A DNA stretch of 64,000 nucleotides. Origin: Rhodobacterales bacterium HKCCE4037. Lineage in GTDB: Bacteria > Pseudomonadota > Alphaproteobacteria > Rhodobacterales > Rhodobacteraceae. Below, in pieces: positions 33,461 through 42,908 of the stretch. The position numbers were made by a program, and so were the translations under genes. Positions within the stretch are counted from its first letter, which is position 1. The number at the start of each line of letters is the position of its first letter. The notes below the pieces were generated by a model. The model saw only the letters and a program-made list of their open reading frames with translations. It did not search any database and had not been told where the DNA came from. The stretch spans positions 115,544 to 179,543 of the forward strand of contig WVSM01000008.1 of assembly GCA_015689645.1 (NCBI GenBank), written 5' to 3'.

Positions 33461-34594
33461 ATGATCTCATCGACTGCCATGGCGAAGCTGCATCGCGCGC
33501 TGCCCTTCTGGATGAGCTTCCTACTGATTCCGATCGTCATCTTCATGGCGACGCAGGGCGGATGGTGGCTGCTGTTGATGCCGTTCACAACATGGTGGCT
33601 GTTCTCGGTGCTCGACCATTTCGCGGGTCTGGAACTCGAGAATGCAGACACTTCCACCGCGGACGAACAGCTCTACTGGTACCGGCTGATCACGCTGCTC
33701 TGGCCGCCTTTGCAGATCGTCACGCTGTTCGGCACCATCGCCTATGCCGTGCGCGCCGACCACCTGAGCGGGGTGGAGCTTTGGGGCCTGTCCTTTGGCC
33801 TCGGGATCATGACCGGGACCATCGGGATCAACTACTCGCACGAGTTGATGCATCAGAAATCCAAGCTCGAGCGATGGCTCGGAGACCTGTTGCTGGCAAG
33901 CGTGCTCTACAGCCATTTCCGGTCCGAGCATCTGCTGGTCCATCACCGCTATGTCGGCACCCGGCGAGACCCGGTGACCGCGCGCTATAACGAAGGATTT
34001 CACCGGTTCTTCCCGCGTGTCCTGCGGGAATCGCTCCTGTCGTCATGGAACGCCGAGAAGGCGATGCTGGCCCGCAGGAACCTGCCCGTTTTGGACGGGT
34101 CCAATCCATTCTGGCGATACCTCGCGCTGCAAGCGGGCGCTCTTGCGCTCGCCTTCCTCGTGGGCGGATGGATTGGCCTTCTGATGTTCCTGAACCAGGC
34201 TTTCGTGGCGATCTGGCAGCTGGAACTGACGAATTACGTCGAACACTACGGGCTGACGCGCAAATATCTGGGCCACGGCAAATACGAGCATGTGCAGCCG
34301 CGCCATTCCTGGAACGCGGCGCAAAAGGCGTCGAACTGGCTGCTGATCAACCTGCAGCGCCATTCCGACCACCATTACAAGCCCGACCGGCGCTTTCCCC
34401 TGCTGCAGAACTACACCGAGGCAGAGGCCCCGCAATTGCCCTATGGCTACCCGGTGATGACTGTTGCCGCGATGATGCCACCGCTCTGGAAGAAGGTGAT
34501 GAACAAGCGGGTGAAGCGATGGCGCGAGATGTATTACCCCGAGATCACCGAATGGCACGCGTATAACAAGGGCCTGCACCCGATGCCCCGGTAG
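33461..34594 (+). CDS. alkB: Alkane 1-monooxygenase (AlkB-type)
   Basis: A 377-residue integral-membrane non-haem di-iron hydroxylase that oxidises medium-chain alkanes to 1-alkanols. All His clusters are present: HELMH at 127-131, HLLVHH at 157-162, the NYVEHYG motif with H262, and HSDHH at 301-305. Four to six membrane helices lie between them. I start at ATG 33461, which has AAGGA nine bases upstream; an in-frame TTG at 33428 overlapping mutY is a weaker choice. No rubredoxin or rubredoxin reductase is nearby, so electron partners must be encoded elsewhere. Confidence 0.93.
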   Translation: MISSTAMAKLHRALPFWMSFLLIPIVIFMATQGGWWLLLMPFTTWWLFSVLDHFAGLELENADTSTADEQLYWYRLITLLWPPLQIVTLFGTIAYAVRADHLSGVELWGLSFGLGIMTGTIGINYSHELMHQKSKLERWLGDLLLASVLYSHFRSEHLLVHHRYVGTRRDPVTARYNEGFHRFFPRVLRESLLSSWNAEKAMLARRNLPVLDGSNPFWRYLALQAGALALAFLVGGWIGLLMFLNQAFVAIWQLELTNYVEHYGLTRKYLGHGKYEHVQPRHSWNAAQKASNWLLINLQRHSDHHYKPDRRFPLLQNYTEAEAPQLPYGYPVMTVAAMMPPLWKKVMNKRVKRWREMYYPEITEWHAYNKGLHPMPR

Positions 34595-34611
34595 GCATCA
34601 CGGGCTGCGCC

Positions 34612-35241
34612 CTAGCGTTGCAGCGCCGGTGTCTTGCCGACCATCTCCGGGCCTTCCGCCGCCGCGACAAGGAAATCGGCCACATCGGCGCGGCTGATGA
34701 TGCCGTTTCGCCAGTCCGCCTTCTCCGTCAGCACCTTGTAGGCACCGCTCTTGCGGTTGTCGCTGAGGATGCCGGGGCGCGCGATGGTCCAGTCGAGGTC
34801 GCTGTCCCGGATCATCTGCTCCTGCAGGTCCTTGTCCGCGTAGGCGCGGCCAAGGAAGGTTTTCTGGGTCAGGCGTTCGGGCGTCGAAAGTTTCTCGGCC
34901 GAGTCGCCCGCACCGAAGCCGGTCACGGTCAGCAGTCTTTTGATCCCTGCTTTCTGCATCTGTTCGATCAGGACGCGGGTGGAGTCCGAGAAGAGGGTCG
35001 TCTTCTTCAGCACCCGGGCGTCTTTCGGCACGCCGAGGGTCAGGATCACCGCGTCGCAGCCGTCGATGGCGTTGAACACGTCCACCGCGTTGGTGGCGTC
35101 GCCTTCGATCTGCTCGAATCCATCGGCCTCCAGATCGAGGCCGCTGCGCGACATGGCCCGCACCTTGTGGCCACGCTCAAGCGCTTCGTCCACACATCTG
35201 CGACCGATGCCGCGGCTTGCTCCGATAATCGCGAGTTTCAT
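34612..35241 (-). CDS. NAD(P)H-binding Rossmann protein (atypical SDR/NmrA-like)
   Basis: A 209-residue atypical SDR. It starts MKLAIIGASRGIGRRCVDEAL, a GxxGxxG motif within the first strand, and has the pattern SRSGLDLEADGFEQIEGDATN, VILTLGVPK and TVTGFGAGDSAEK seen in NmrA/flavin-reductase-like proteins. There is no classical Tyr-x-x-x-Lys pair, so it may sense or bind NAD(P)H rather than catalyse a classic SDR reaction. It is convergent with alkB across 17 bases and located past the terminator of ccrM on the same strand. Confidence 0.8.
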   Translation of the reverse strand: MKLAIIGASRGIGRRCVDEALERGHKVRAMSRSGLDLEADGFEQIEGDATNAVDVFNAIDGCDAVILTLGVPKDARVLKKTTLFSDSTRVLIEQMQKAGIKRLLTVTGFGAGDSAEKLSTPERLTQKTFLGRAYADKDLQEQMIRDSDLDWTIARPGILSDNRKSGAYKVLTEKADWRNGIISRADVADFLVAAAEGPEMVGKTPALQR

Positions 35242-35307
35242 GGGCGCGTCCTCCTGCCTCAATAGATAGGGAGGGAAGGCGACAATCCAACGCCGTGATC
35301 GCGCAAC

Positions 35308-35334
35308 GAAAAGACCCGCCGGAGAACCGGCGGG
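35308..35334 (-). terminator. Rho-independent terminator after ccrM
   Basis: An 8-bp stem CCCGCCGG (35315-35322) with CCGGCGGG (35327-35334) and a 4-base loop is followed on the minus strand by TCTTTTC. It is 82 bases after the ccrM stop and ends the rnhB-ccrM unit. Confidence 0.8.
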
Positions 35335-35415
35335 CAAAGTTGGCCCGCGCCACACCTGAAAAAGCGCGCGGGCGGCAAGGTTCCGTGCCGGGGACGATGT
35401 CCGCCCCCGGAAACC

Positions 35416-36628
<1,213 letters not shown>

Positions 36629-36637
<9 letters not shown>

Positions 36638-37228
36638 CAATATCTTGTGTATCGGGGCAAAGCTGCGCCGGTGATGTGGCGTCACCCCTAGATCGTGTAG
36701 GCCCGCAGTGTGTTTCGCGGTGCCGTAGCCCATGTTCGTCTCCCAACCGTAACCGGGATGCATCACCGCAAGCTCCTTCATCAGGGTATCGCGCCGCACT
36801 TTCGCCACAATCGACGCCGCCGCGATGGAGACGGACCGCCCGTCACCTTTCACCACGCAGGTTGACGTACAGGGAAGGTCCGGCGGGATGGCGTTGCCGT
36901 CTATCAAGGCGTGGTCAGGCCGAAGCGAAAGGCCCTCGATTGCGCGGCACATGGCCAGGAAGGTTGCCTGCCGGATGTTGAGCGCGTCGATCTCCTCGAC
37001 GCTGGCCCACCCGAGCGAAACGTCGGCCACCGCCTCTATTTGCAGGGCCAGGGCGTCACGCCGCGCTTCCGTCAGCTTCTTCGAATCGTTCAGGCCTTCG
37101 GGAATACGAGCCGGATCGAGCACCACGGCACAGGCCGTCACAGGGCCTGCCCACGGGCCACGCCCCACTTCGTCCACACCGGCGACCACACCGCCAAGTT
37201 CAGCTTCCAAAGAGAAATCCGGTCCCAT
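36629..37228 (-). CDS. rnhB: Ribonuclease HII
   Basis: A 199-residue RNase HII that removes ribonucleotides and RNA primers from DNA. The catalytic block GVDEVGRGPWAGP has D19 and E20; LNDSKKL, HALIDGN and VKGDGRSVSIAAASIVAKVRRD are the other family blocks and include the remaining acidic residues. I start at ATG 37228 (MGPDFSLEAEL); the frame extends 12 codons further with no support. It lies 109 bases upstream of ccrM on the same strand, and its stop codon forms part of a DnaA box. Confidence 0.94.
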
Positions 37229-37243
37229 GGCAGGGCATGTGCG

Positions 37244-37283
37244 CCAAAGAAAAGGGCGACGCAACCTCGTGGTTACGCCGCCC
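37244..37283 (-). terminator. Rho-independent terminator after the 37356 gene
   Basis: On the minus strand a 13-bp stem (37283-37271 with 37266-37254) closes a 4-base loop using only G-C, A-U and G-U pairs. TTTTCTTT follows. It ends the secreted-protein transcript 73 bases past its stop and just before rnhB begins. Confidence 0.88.
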
Positions 37284-37355
37284 GGCTGCTCGGAAGGGTC
37301 TTACCGCGCAGCTTGGCCCGGCGGTTTCATCCCGCCGGACTGCGCTCTGTCAGGC

Positions 37356-37817
37356 TTACCCGCGGGTCCAGCCATTGTTGGCAAGGCAGCGCCCGGCGTA
37401 GATCGTCCGCTGACCACGATCGGTCCAGACATGGCGCAGGCAGTTCTGCGGCAGAAGATGCGGAGCCGAAACGTTGTTCTGCATGCAGCGATAGCGGTAG
37501 CCACGGTAGTAACCGTTGTTGTCATGGCCCTCGATGAAGCACTGAGAGGGGGCGACTCGGTGGTTGCGGGGCGGCTCGTTCAGTCGGATGACCGGCGGAT
37601 TGTGGCGCTGGATCACCTGTGGGTTGTGCCGGTTGCCGTTGTTGGCCTGGCTCAAGCCGTAGAGCAGGAGAAGGCCACCGAAGATCGCGGCAGCTTCCGC
37701 GCCATTGTTGCGGTGGTTGTTGGCGGCCGCCGGCGTAGCCGTTGCGGTGATGCCGGTCAGGGCGAGGGTCAAAGCCAGTGCACCGGCGCTCAGGGTCTTG
37801 GAGAGGTTGCGAAACAT
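37356..37817 (-). CDS. Small secreted Asn/Arg-rich protein
   Basis: A 153-residue protein with a signal peptide (MFRNLSKTLSAGALALTLAL, cleavage near TPAAA). After a short Ala/Gly/Leu hydrophobic stretch (AAIFGGLLLLYGLS) there is an Asn/His/Pro-rich linker and a C-terminal part with four Cys (SQCFIEG, YRCMQ, QNCLR, GRCLAN) that may form two disulfides. No family is recognised. Length and composition suggest an exported or surface-associated structural protein. A strong terminator lies downstream. Confidence 0.72.
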   Translation of the reverse strand: MFRNLSKTLSAGALALTLALTGITATATPAAANNHRNNGAEAAAIFGGLLLLYGLSQANNGNRHNPQVIQRHNPPVIRLNEPPRNHRVAPSQCFIEGHDNNGYYRGYRYRCMQNNVSAPHLLPQNCLRHVWTDRGQRTIYAGRCLANNGWTRG

Positions 37818-37960
37818 GTCTTGGTCCCTTGTTTCGGTTGCGAGGAGGGGTTCGGGTCTTGGGTTGGGGCGCACTCATTCGGCGCTTGTGGATCAACCTT
37901 CCCTCCTCGCCTCTCCGCCATGCAATTACGGCGGCGCGCTATCGGATAACGGTCCGGGAT

Positions 37961-38413
37961 TCAGTCGGTTGCGAAGGGTCCGATCGCCAGAGGTCGCATC
38001 TCGAAGATGTAGCAATCCCCATGGGGACGTTCGGCATTTGCATAGTAATCGTCCCAAGCAAGGCACCGGTTGGTGACGACCCAGCCTTCGGGGATCGGCG
38101 CGGGAATCACGCCCACGTAGGACGGGCCGGGTACAGCGATCCGATAGGGCCGGCTCTCCGACCCCCATGTTTCGGGCCGGGTCGAGGCCCAATGCAGGAG
38201 AGCAATGTAGTCCGCGTCGGCGTCCACGCGGTCGAGTATCCAGTCAGGAAGAGGCGCCGTAAGCAGCGGCCGGTCAGCGGGCAAATCTGCGGAACGGCCG
38301 ATCAGCTCCCGTGGGAAGCTGTGCGTCAGGTAAGAGTCGAAAGTATCGGCCTGTGCCGGCATCGCGAGGCCAGCAATTTCACCCGCCGCGAGGGCGGAAA
38401 ATGGTTTGGTCAT
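37961..38413 (-). CDS. Secreted protein of unknown function
   Basis: A 150-residue protein with a probable signal peptide (to about PAQA, residue 22) and a mature part rich in Trp, Tyr and Pro (LPDWILDRVDADADYIALLHW, GPSYVGVIPAPIPEGWVV). Two Cys remain (NRCLAWDD, GDCYIFEM). I do not recognise the family. It is read in the same direction as the next secreted protein (143 bases between them) and is divergent from the small secreted protein at 38662 across a 248-base region in which I see no further gene. Confidence 0.6.
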   Translation of the reverse strand: MTKPFSALAAGEIAGLAMPAQADTFDSYLTHSFPRELIGRSADLPADRPLLTAPLPDWILDRVDADADYIALLHWASTRPETWGSESRPYRIAVPGPSYVGVIPAPIPEGWVVTNRCLAWDDYYANAERPHGDCYIFEMRPLAIGPFATD

Positions 38414-38661
38414 TGAAATCGCTTTCTGAAATCGCCAGCGGGCGGAAAGTGCCCAAGCATGTGAAAGTTCTTGTGACCGGCGGTAATTGCCGTTGTCTCA
38501 CGGTGACCGAACCTCTCCTTGCAAGACAAAAACTACCTGGTGCTATCCGATAACAGGCCCGCGAAGCGCCCGCCGTCATTGAATGACAGGCGGACCTTGT
38601 CGCATGGTCCCTCGTGAAGCTGCCCCAACCAGCAAACACACAATTGAAACGAGCCATCACG

Positions 38662-38955
38662 ATGAAACGATTCCTTAAACCCCTTCTCGCCGCAGCCGCC
38701 CTCGCGGTTCTCGCCGGCCCCCTCCACGCCGCGTGTTACGCGGACTATCGCGCAAGGATGGATAACCCTTTGCGTCTGCATTACGGTGTGATCGAAGTGC
38801 CTGAAAACGCATGTTCGGTCGGTGCCGCCTCGTCCATCGTCGCCGGTCGCCTTGCGTCGCAGGGTTGGACTTTGGTGAACGTGAGCTCGGTCTTCGATGA
38901 ATCCGGTCTCGCGTCGAGGAGAGCGGATGCCGGAGAATACTTCCTCCGTTTCTGA
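38662..38955 (+). CDS. 97-residue secreted protein
   Basis: It starts MKRFLKPLLAAAALAVLAGPLHA, a clear signal peptide, followed by CYADYRARMDNPLRLHYGVIEVP and a globular-looking end (IVAGRLASQGWTLVNVSSVFDESG). Two Cys could form one disulfide in the mature 74 residues. No family is recognised. Its 3' end overlaps the start of the membrane-anchored winged-helix gene by 29 bases in another frame, so the two are probably expressed together, and it could be a periplasmic partner of that protein. Confidence 0.72.
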   Translation: MKRFLKPLLAAAALAVLAGPLHAACYADYRARMDNPLRLHYGVIEVPENACSVGAASSIVAGRLASQGWTLVNVSSVFDESGLASRRADAGEYFLRF

Positions 38956-39649
38956 TGCGAAGATCTCAGTAGCGGACACCCGGATTGCATCCACACGCGT
39001 GGTGCAACTTGGAATTCTGGCGGTGGTCACGGTGCTCGTGGTCTCCGCCATTCTTCTGTTCATGAACCTTCCCGATGCGGACGCCTTCAACGAGGCGGTC
39101 GTGAACGTGTTCGAGGCCAACGATGTCCGCGACCCCGACGCCATCCGGGTGCTGGAGATCCTCGCGCAATCGGGCACGACCTTTTCCAAGGTGCTGGCCA
39201 GCTACCGCGCGGTGATCTTCGTGCTGCTGATCTTTGCGACCGCGCTTCTGGTCGCCTGCCTCGTGTTCCTGATCACCATCATCACGCTCAACCGCCGCAT
39301 CGGCGAGATCGAGCGGCAGGGTATCCAGGTTTCGTCCCTGATCCTGTCGCGCGAAGAACGCGTGGTGCTGATCAACAACCTCGAATTCAAGCTGACCGAC
39401 GCGGCGATGGAAACGCTGTCGGTGCTGGCCGAAGCGCGGCTGGATGACGACGTTCTGACCGGCGCACAGATCGAGGCAATGGTGTCCGGCAAATCCGAAT
39501 CCGATGTGGACGAGGCCGCCGGGGCTACGCGGATCAAACGTTTGCGGGACACCCTCGGCAACCAGATGGTCAGCGAGCTGCTGGTCAAGAACATCGCGCG
39601 GCGGGGCTACATCCTCGCCATCGACAAAGACGTCATCAAGATGGTCTGA
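38927..39649 (+). CDS. Membrane-anchored winged-helix (OmpR-type) regulator candidate
   Basis: A 240-residue protein with two membrane helices (about 26-47 and 95-122) around a ~47-residue loop, and a C-terminal domain (about 145-235) that matches the OmpR/ToxR winged helix: INNLEFKLTDAAMETLSVLAE, then DEAAGATRIKRLRDTLG and the wing ending IARRGYILA. With two membrane helices both termini would be cytoplasmic, so the DNA-binding domain is C-terminal, the reverse of ToxR/CadC. GAGGAGAG precedes ATG 38927. It overlaps the secreted protein gene and is followed after 3 bases by an HSL hydrolase gene. Target genes are unknown. Confidence 0.7.
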   Translation: MPENTSSVSDAKISVADTRIASTRVVQLGILAVVTVLVVSAILLFMNLPDADAFNEAVVNVFEANDVRDPDAIRVLEILAQSGTTFSKVLASYRAVIFVLLIFATALLVACLVFLITIITLNRRIGEIERQGIQVSSLILSREERVVLINNLEFKLTDAAMETLSVLAEARLDDDVLTGAQIEAMVSGKSESDVDEAAGATRIKRLRDTLGNQMVSELLVKNIARRGYILAIDKDVIKMV

Positions 39650-39652
39650 GAA

Positions 39653-40588
39653 GTGGACAAGTCTCCATACCCCGGCCTTGATCCGGACCTCTGGGAGGTC
39701 GTACGCACTCTCGAAGCGACGTTCTCCGAGCCGCAGGAGACGCTGCCGGTGGACGTATTCCGCGCTCGGCTCGAAGATATGGCCGCCCGAAATCCGATGG
39801 TTCCGCCCGAGGGTCTGGAAACGTGTGACTGGCACATCCCTGTTGCTGGACGCGAAGTCCGACTGCGCGCTTACCTGCCCGCCGAAGCCGGGTCGGACGT
39901 GATGCTCTACATGCATGGCGGCGGCTGGATGCTCGGCTCCATCGAAGGGCACGATCAGGTCTGCGCCGACCTTGCCCAATCCACAGGACTGCGCGTGGTC
40001 AGCATCGACTATGCGCTCGCACCTGAACACCGCTACCCGGTTGCGCTCGAGGAATGCCTCGCCGCCTGTGCGGCCTTGCTGGGTGGCACAACCCCGATCG
40101 GCGCCATTCGCGACCTGTGGATTGGTGGCGACAGCGCCGGCGGCAACCTTGCGCTGGCCTGTGCGCTGCGCCTGCGGGACGACGGAAACGATCAGGCGAG
40201 GGGCCTGTTCCTCGTCTATCCCTGCACCGATCCGGCCTGCGATTTTCCGTCCTACACGGAACATGCCGACGCACCGTTCCTGTCCACCGCGCTGATGCAC
40301 CGGTTCTGGCGAGAATATCTGGGTGACACTGCGCCCGACATGTATGCCGCCCCTGCTCGTGCGGACCTGAAAGGTCTGCCTCAGACGGTGATGCTGACCG
40401 CGACGCTCGACCCGTTGATCGGCGACGGCGACGCGCTGGCCGATGCCATGGACGCCGCCGGAGTCGATCTGCACTACATTCGGGCCGAAGGGCTGATTCA
40501 TGGCCTGCTGCGGTTCCGCAAGGCGGCACCGGCCGCCGAGCGCGCGTTCCAATCCGCCGCTTCCGCCATCTGCGCACGCCTCAGATAG
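39653..40588 (+). CDS. Alpha/beta hydrolase (hormone-sensitive-lipase family)
   Basis: A 311-residue HSL-family esterase. The oxyanion motif HGGG is at 88-91 (YMHGGGWMLG), the nucleophile S161 is in GGDSAGGN, and LDPLIGDGD plus the HGLLRF block supply the Asp and His. Substrates are usually short-chain esters. The start is GTG 39653, four bases after the stop of the membrane regulator gene, so it is probably in the same operon. It converges with the Tat mini-protein gene; the hairpin between them fits the opposite strand best. Confidence 0.9.
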   Translation: MDKSPYPGLDPDLWEVVRTLEATFSEPQETLPVDVFRARLEDMAARNPMVPPEGLETCDWHIPVAGREVRLRAYLPAEAGSDVMLYMHGGGWMLGSIEGHDQVCADLAQSTGLRVVSIDYALAPEHRYPVALEECLAACAALLGGTTPIGAIRDLWIGGDSAGGNLALACALRLRDDGNDQARGLFLVYPCTDPACDFPSYTEHADAPFLSTALMHRFWREYLGDTAPDMYAAPARADLKGLPQTVMLTATLDPLIGDGDALADAMDAAGVDLHYIRAEGLIHGLLRFRKAAPAAERAFQSAASAICARLR

Positions 40589-40617
40589 AAAAGGGGCCGA
40601 CGCTTTCGCGCCGACCC
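40589..40617 (-). terminator. Rho-independent terminator after the Tat mini-protein gene
   Basis: On the minus strand a 10-bp stem (40617-40608 with 40603-40594) is fully paired if two G-U pairs are allowed, with a 4-base loop, and is followed by CCTTTTCT. On the plus strand the same stem has two mismatches, so it serves the minus-strand gene. Confidence 0.75.
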
Positions 40618-40686
40618 GCTCATTCATGCATCACGCGTATGTCCGGGAAGTCGCCTCCGGCGACAGGGGCAGCGCCCCCAACCCGC

Positions 40687-40971
40687 TCAGCAATAGGGCG
40701 CGCCACGGCCCCAGCCGGCTGCATCGGTGATCGCGCCGTTGTCCGCATCGGTCGCGCCGGTCGCCACGCCGCCACCGCCCCGGGGGCAAGCGCCCGCATC
40801 GGTCCAGGTGCCGTTGTCGATATCCGCTGCCGCTGCGGCCGTCGGGATCGTGGCAACTGCGCCGGCTGCACCGCCTGCGGCCATCAGGCCGAGGAAGTTC
40901 CGGCGACCCTTCGGACGATCGGTCGAAATTTCCGAATCGGTCAGGGTCTTCTTTTTCTTGTCGCTGGACAT
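40687..40971 (-). CDS. Tat-exported mini-protein with internal duplication
   Basis: A 94-residue protein with a twin-arginine signal: GRRNFLGLM at 22-30, a hydrophobic core, and cleavage near TAAAAA (48-49). The mature ~45 residues hold two copies of D-x-D-N-G-x-x-T-D-A at 50-59 and 75-84, each followed by a Gly/Arg-rich tail (ACPRGGGG and GWGRGAPYC). Only two Cys remain (62 and the last residue, 94). I do not recognise a family. AAGGGAG precedes ATG 40971. The gene is divergent from a JmjC/Cupin_4 oxygenase, which makes it a candidate peptide substrate. Confidence 0.75.
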   Translation of the reverse strand: MSSDKKKKTLTDSEISTDRPKGRRNFLGLMAAGGAAGAVATIPTAAAAADIDNGTWTDAGACPRGGGGVATGATDADNGAITDAAGWGRGAPYC

Positions 40972-41137
40972 GAGCCGTAGCTCCCTTCTGAGTCTGGCTG
41001 GTGTTTGCGGCACATTGTCCGAGCGCCTTGTTTTCGTCAACTGCGGGAAACCCATCATCGGATCGCCGATTGAACAAAGATGCAGCGCGTGATCTGTCTG
41101 TCACGATAGACACCGACAAACCGAACGAGCCCGCCTG

Positions 41138-42316
41138 ATGAGCCAGCAGATTTCCTTTGACTGGGCAATTGCGCCCGAGACGCCCGAGACATTCCTGTCT
41201 GAATATTTCGAAAAGAAACCGATGCTTATCAAGCGCGGTCAACCCAGTTATTTCGCCGATCTGCTGAGCTATGCCGAGATCGACCGCGTGGTTTCGACAA
41301 TGGGACTCAGCCATCCCGAGATCAACGTCACCAAGGCCGACGGCAATATCACGCCTGCCGATTTCGCCTACGAGACCGGGCAGATCGACCCTGTCCGCGT
41401 GAACCAATTGTTCGCTGATGGGGCGACGGTGATCCTTTCGGGTCTGCATGAGCGCCTTCCGCAGCTGGCCCGCTACTGCCGTGCGCTGGAGGCCGCGTTA
41501 TCGGCCCGTGTGCAGACCAACATCTACATGACCCCGCCGGGCAAACAGGGTTTCAACCCGCATTACGACAGCCACGATGTGCTTGTTCTGCAAATCGCGG
41601 GCTCCAAGGAATGGCGTATCTACGGCACGCCGGTCGAATTGCCCCTGAACGATCAGCGATTCGAGCGCGGCATGGACGTCGGTGAAGAGATCGACCGGTT
41701 CGTGCTGGAACCGGGCGATACGCTCTATGTCCCGCGCGGCGTGGCCCATGATGCCGTCGCCACGGACGAGACGTCCTTGCATATCACAACCGGGCTCATG
41801 TTCCGGACGTGGGCCGACATGCTCGCCGAAGCCGTCATCGCAAAAGCGCACCGCGAGCCCGAAATGCGCCGTGCCCTGCCGCCCGGCTTCGCCAACCAGG
41901 GGGCCGACCTCAATGCCCATCAGGCGACCTTCGATCACCTGATGAAGCTTCTGTCGGATGCTCCGGTGGGCAAGCTTCTGGGTGGCTTCCGGGAGGATTT
42001 CCTGGTGGGCCGCGTACCGCGTGTCGAAGGCCAGATGGCCCAGATCGCCGCGCTAGATGCCCTCGGTCTCGACAGCCGCGTCGGCGCACGCCCGCATCTG
42101 GTCTATGCCCTCGACATCAACGGGGAGGAGGAGCAGGTGCGCCTGTCCTGCCAGGGCGCGGATATCGTCATGCCCGATTTTGCCGCGTCGGCCATCGAGT
42201 TCTGCCTGACAACGCCAGAGTTCCGCCTCGGCGACATGGGCGGAGACCTCGATGATGCGGGTAAATTGGTGTTGGCCAAGCGACTGATCCGAGAAGGGTT
42301 GATGCAGGCGCTGTGA
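41138..42316 (+). CDS. JmjC/Cupin_4 family 2-oxoglutarate-dependent oxygenase
   Basis: A 392-residue protein of the YcfD/NO66-like Cupin_4 group. The iron triad is present: H142 and D144 (NPHYDSHD) and H204 (PRGVAHDA); GSKEWRIYG and LEPGDTLYVPRG are typical family blocks. YcfD-like enzymes hydroxylate Arg or His of ribosomal proteins, so the likely reaction is 2OG-dependent protein hydroxylation. The C-terminal ~160 residues form helical and winged-helix-like parts. It is divergent from the Tat mini-protein gene, 166 bases apart. Confidence 0.88.
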   Translation: MSQQISFDWAIAPETPETFLSEYFEKKPMLIKRGQPSYFADLLSYAEIDRVVSTMGLSHPEINVTKADGNITPADFAYETGQIDPVRVNQLFADGATVILSGLHERLPQLARYCRALEAALSARVQTNIYMTPPGKQGFNPHYDSHDVLVLQIAGSKEWRIYGTPVELPLNDQRFERGMDVGEEIDRFVLEPGDTLYVPRGVAHDAVATDETSLHITTGLMFRTWADMLAEAVIAKAHREPEMRRALPPGFANQGADLNAHQATFDHLMKLLSDAPVGKLLGGFREDFLVGRVPRVEGQMAQIAALDALGLDSRVGARPHLVYALDINGEEEQVRLSCQGADIVMPDFAASAIEFCLTTPEFRLGDMGGDLDDAGKLVLAKRLIREGLMQAL

Positions 42317-42416
42317 TACGTCCTGCCCGCCATTGGTGGGCCGGACCCCTGAAGATGCGTCAATGAACACAGATCCGGGCAGGTTGCGCGCCACTCAGCG
42401 AGTTGGAGCGCGCGGC

Positions 42417-42908
42417 CTACCAATTCCCGGGGCAGCTTCCGTTGTGGCAGTCGATGACTTCCAGCAGGTAGCCGGGATGCGCGTCGGGAAACGTGTTGCC
42501 CGGGCAGGCATTCTCATCGAGGATGTAGTTGCCGTTTTCAACGCGGAAGAAGAACAGTCCGTAATCCACGGCATTGGCCGCGCCGCACCAAGCCGAGACG
42601 CAGGTGACATTCACGGTGACCGGAAGCACGCGCGCGCTGTCAAAGGCCTGCCCGGTGAACAATTCGCCGTCGAATTGCGCGGGCTGGGTATAGCCCACCA
42701 TCTGGTTGATATCGCCACCTTGGGCCACCGCACCTTCCGGCGGGTTACTCGGGCCCGTCAGGCTCAGCCCACCCACGCCGATCACGTAATCGGCAGGACT
42801 ATCTGCGGCATTCTGATAGGCACCGGCCACCGAGGGCGCGAGACAGCTCAGAGCCGAGGCCGGACCAGCGGCGAGGAGGGCGAGACACAGGGACAGCGAG
42901 CGGATCAT
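42417..42908 (-). CDS. Secreted Cys-containing protein of unknown function
   Basis: A 163-residue protein with a signal peptide (MIRSLSLCLALLAAGPASA). The mature part has six Cys (LSCLAPS, VTCVSAWCG, NACPGN, IDCHNGSCPG), beta-rich segments and the end CHNGSCPGNW. No family is recognised. Its start overlaps the rppH stop by four bases (ATGA), so it is the last gene of the gpmI-envC-ctpA-rppH unit and converges with the JmjC gene. Confidence 0.7.
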   Translation of the reverse strand: MIRSLSLCLALLAAGPASALSCLAPSVAGAYQNAADSPADYVIGVGGLSLTGPSNPPEGAVAQGGDINQMVGYTQPAQFDGELFTGQAFDSARVLPVTVNVTCVSAWCGAANAVDYGLFFFRVENGNYILDENACPGNTFPDAHPGYLLEVIDCHNGSCPGNW

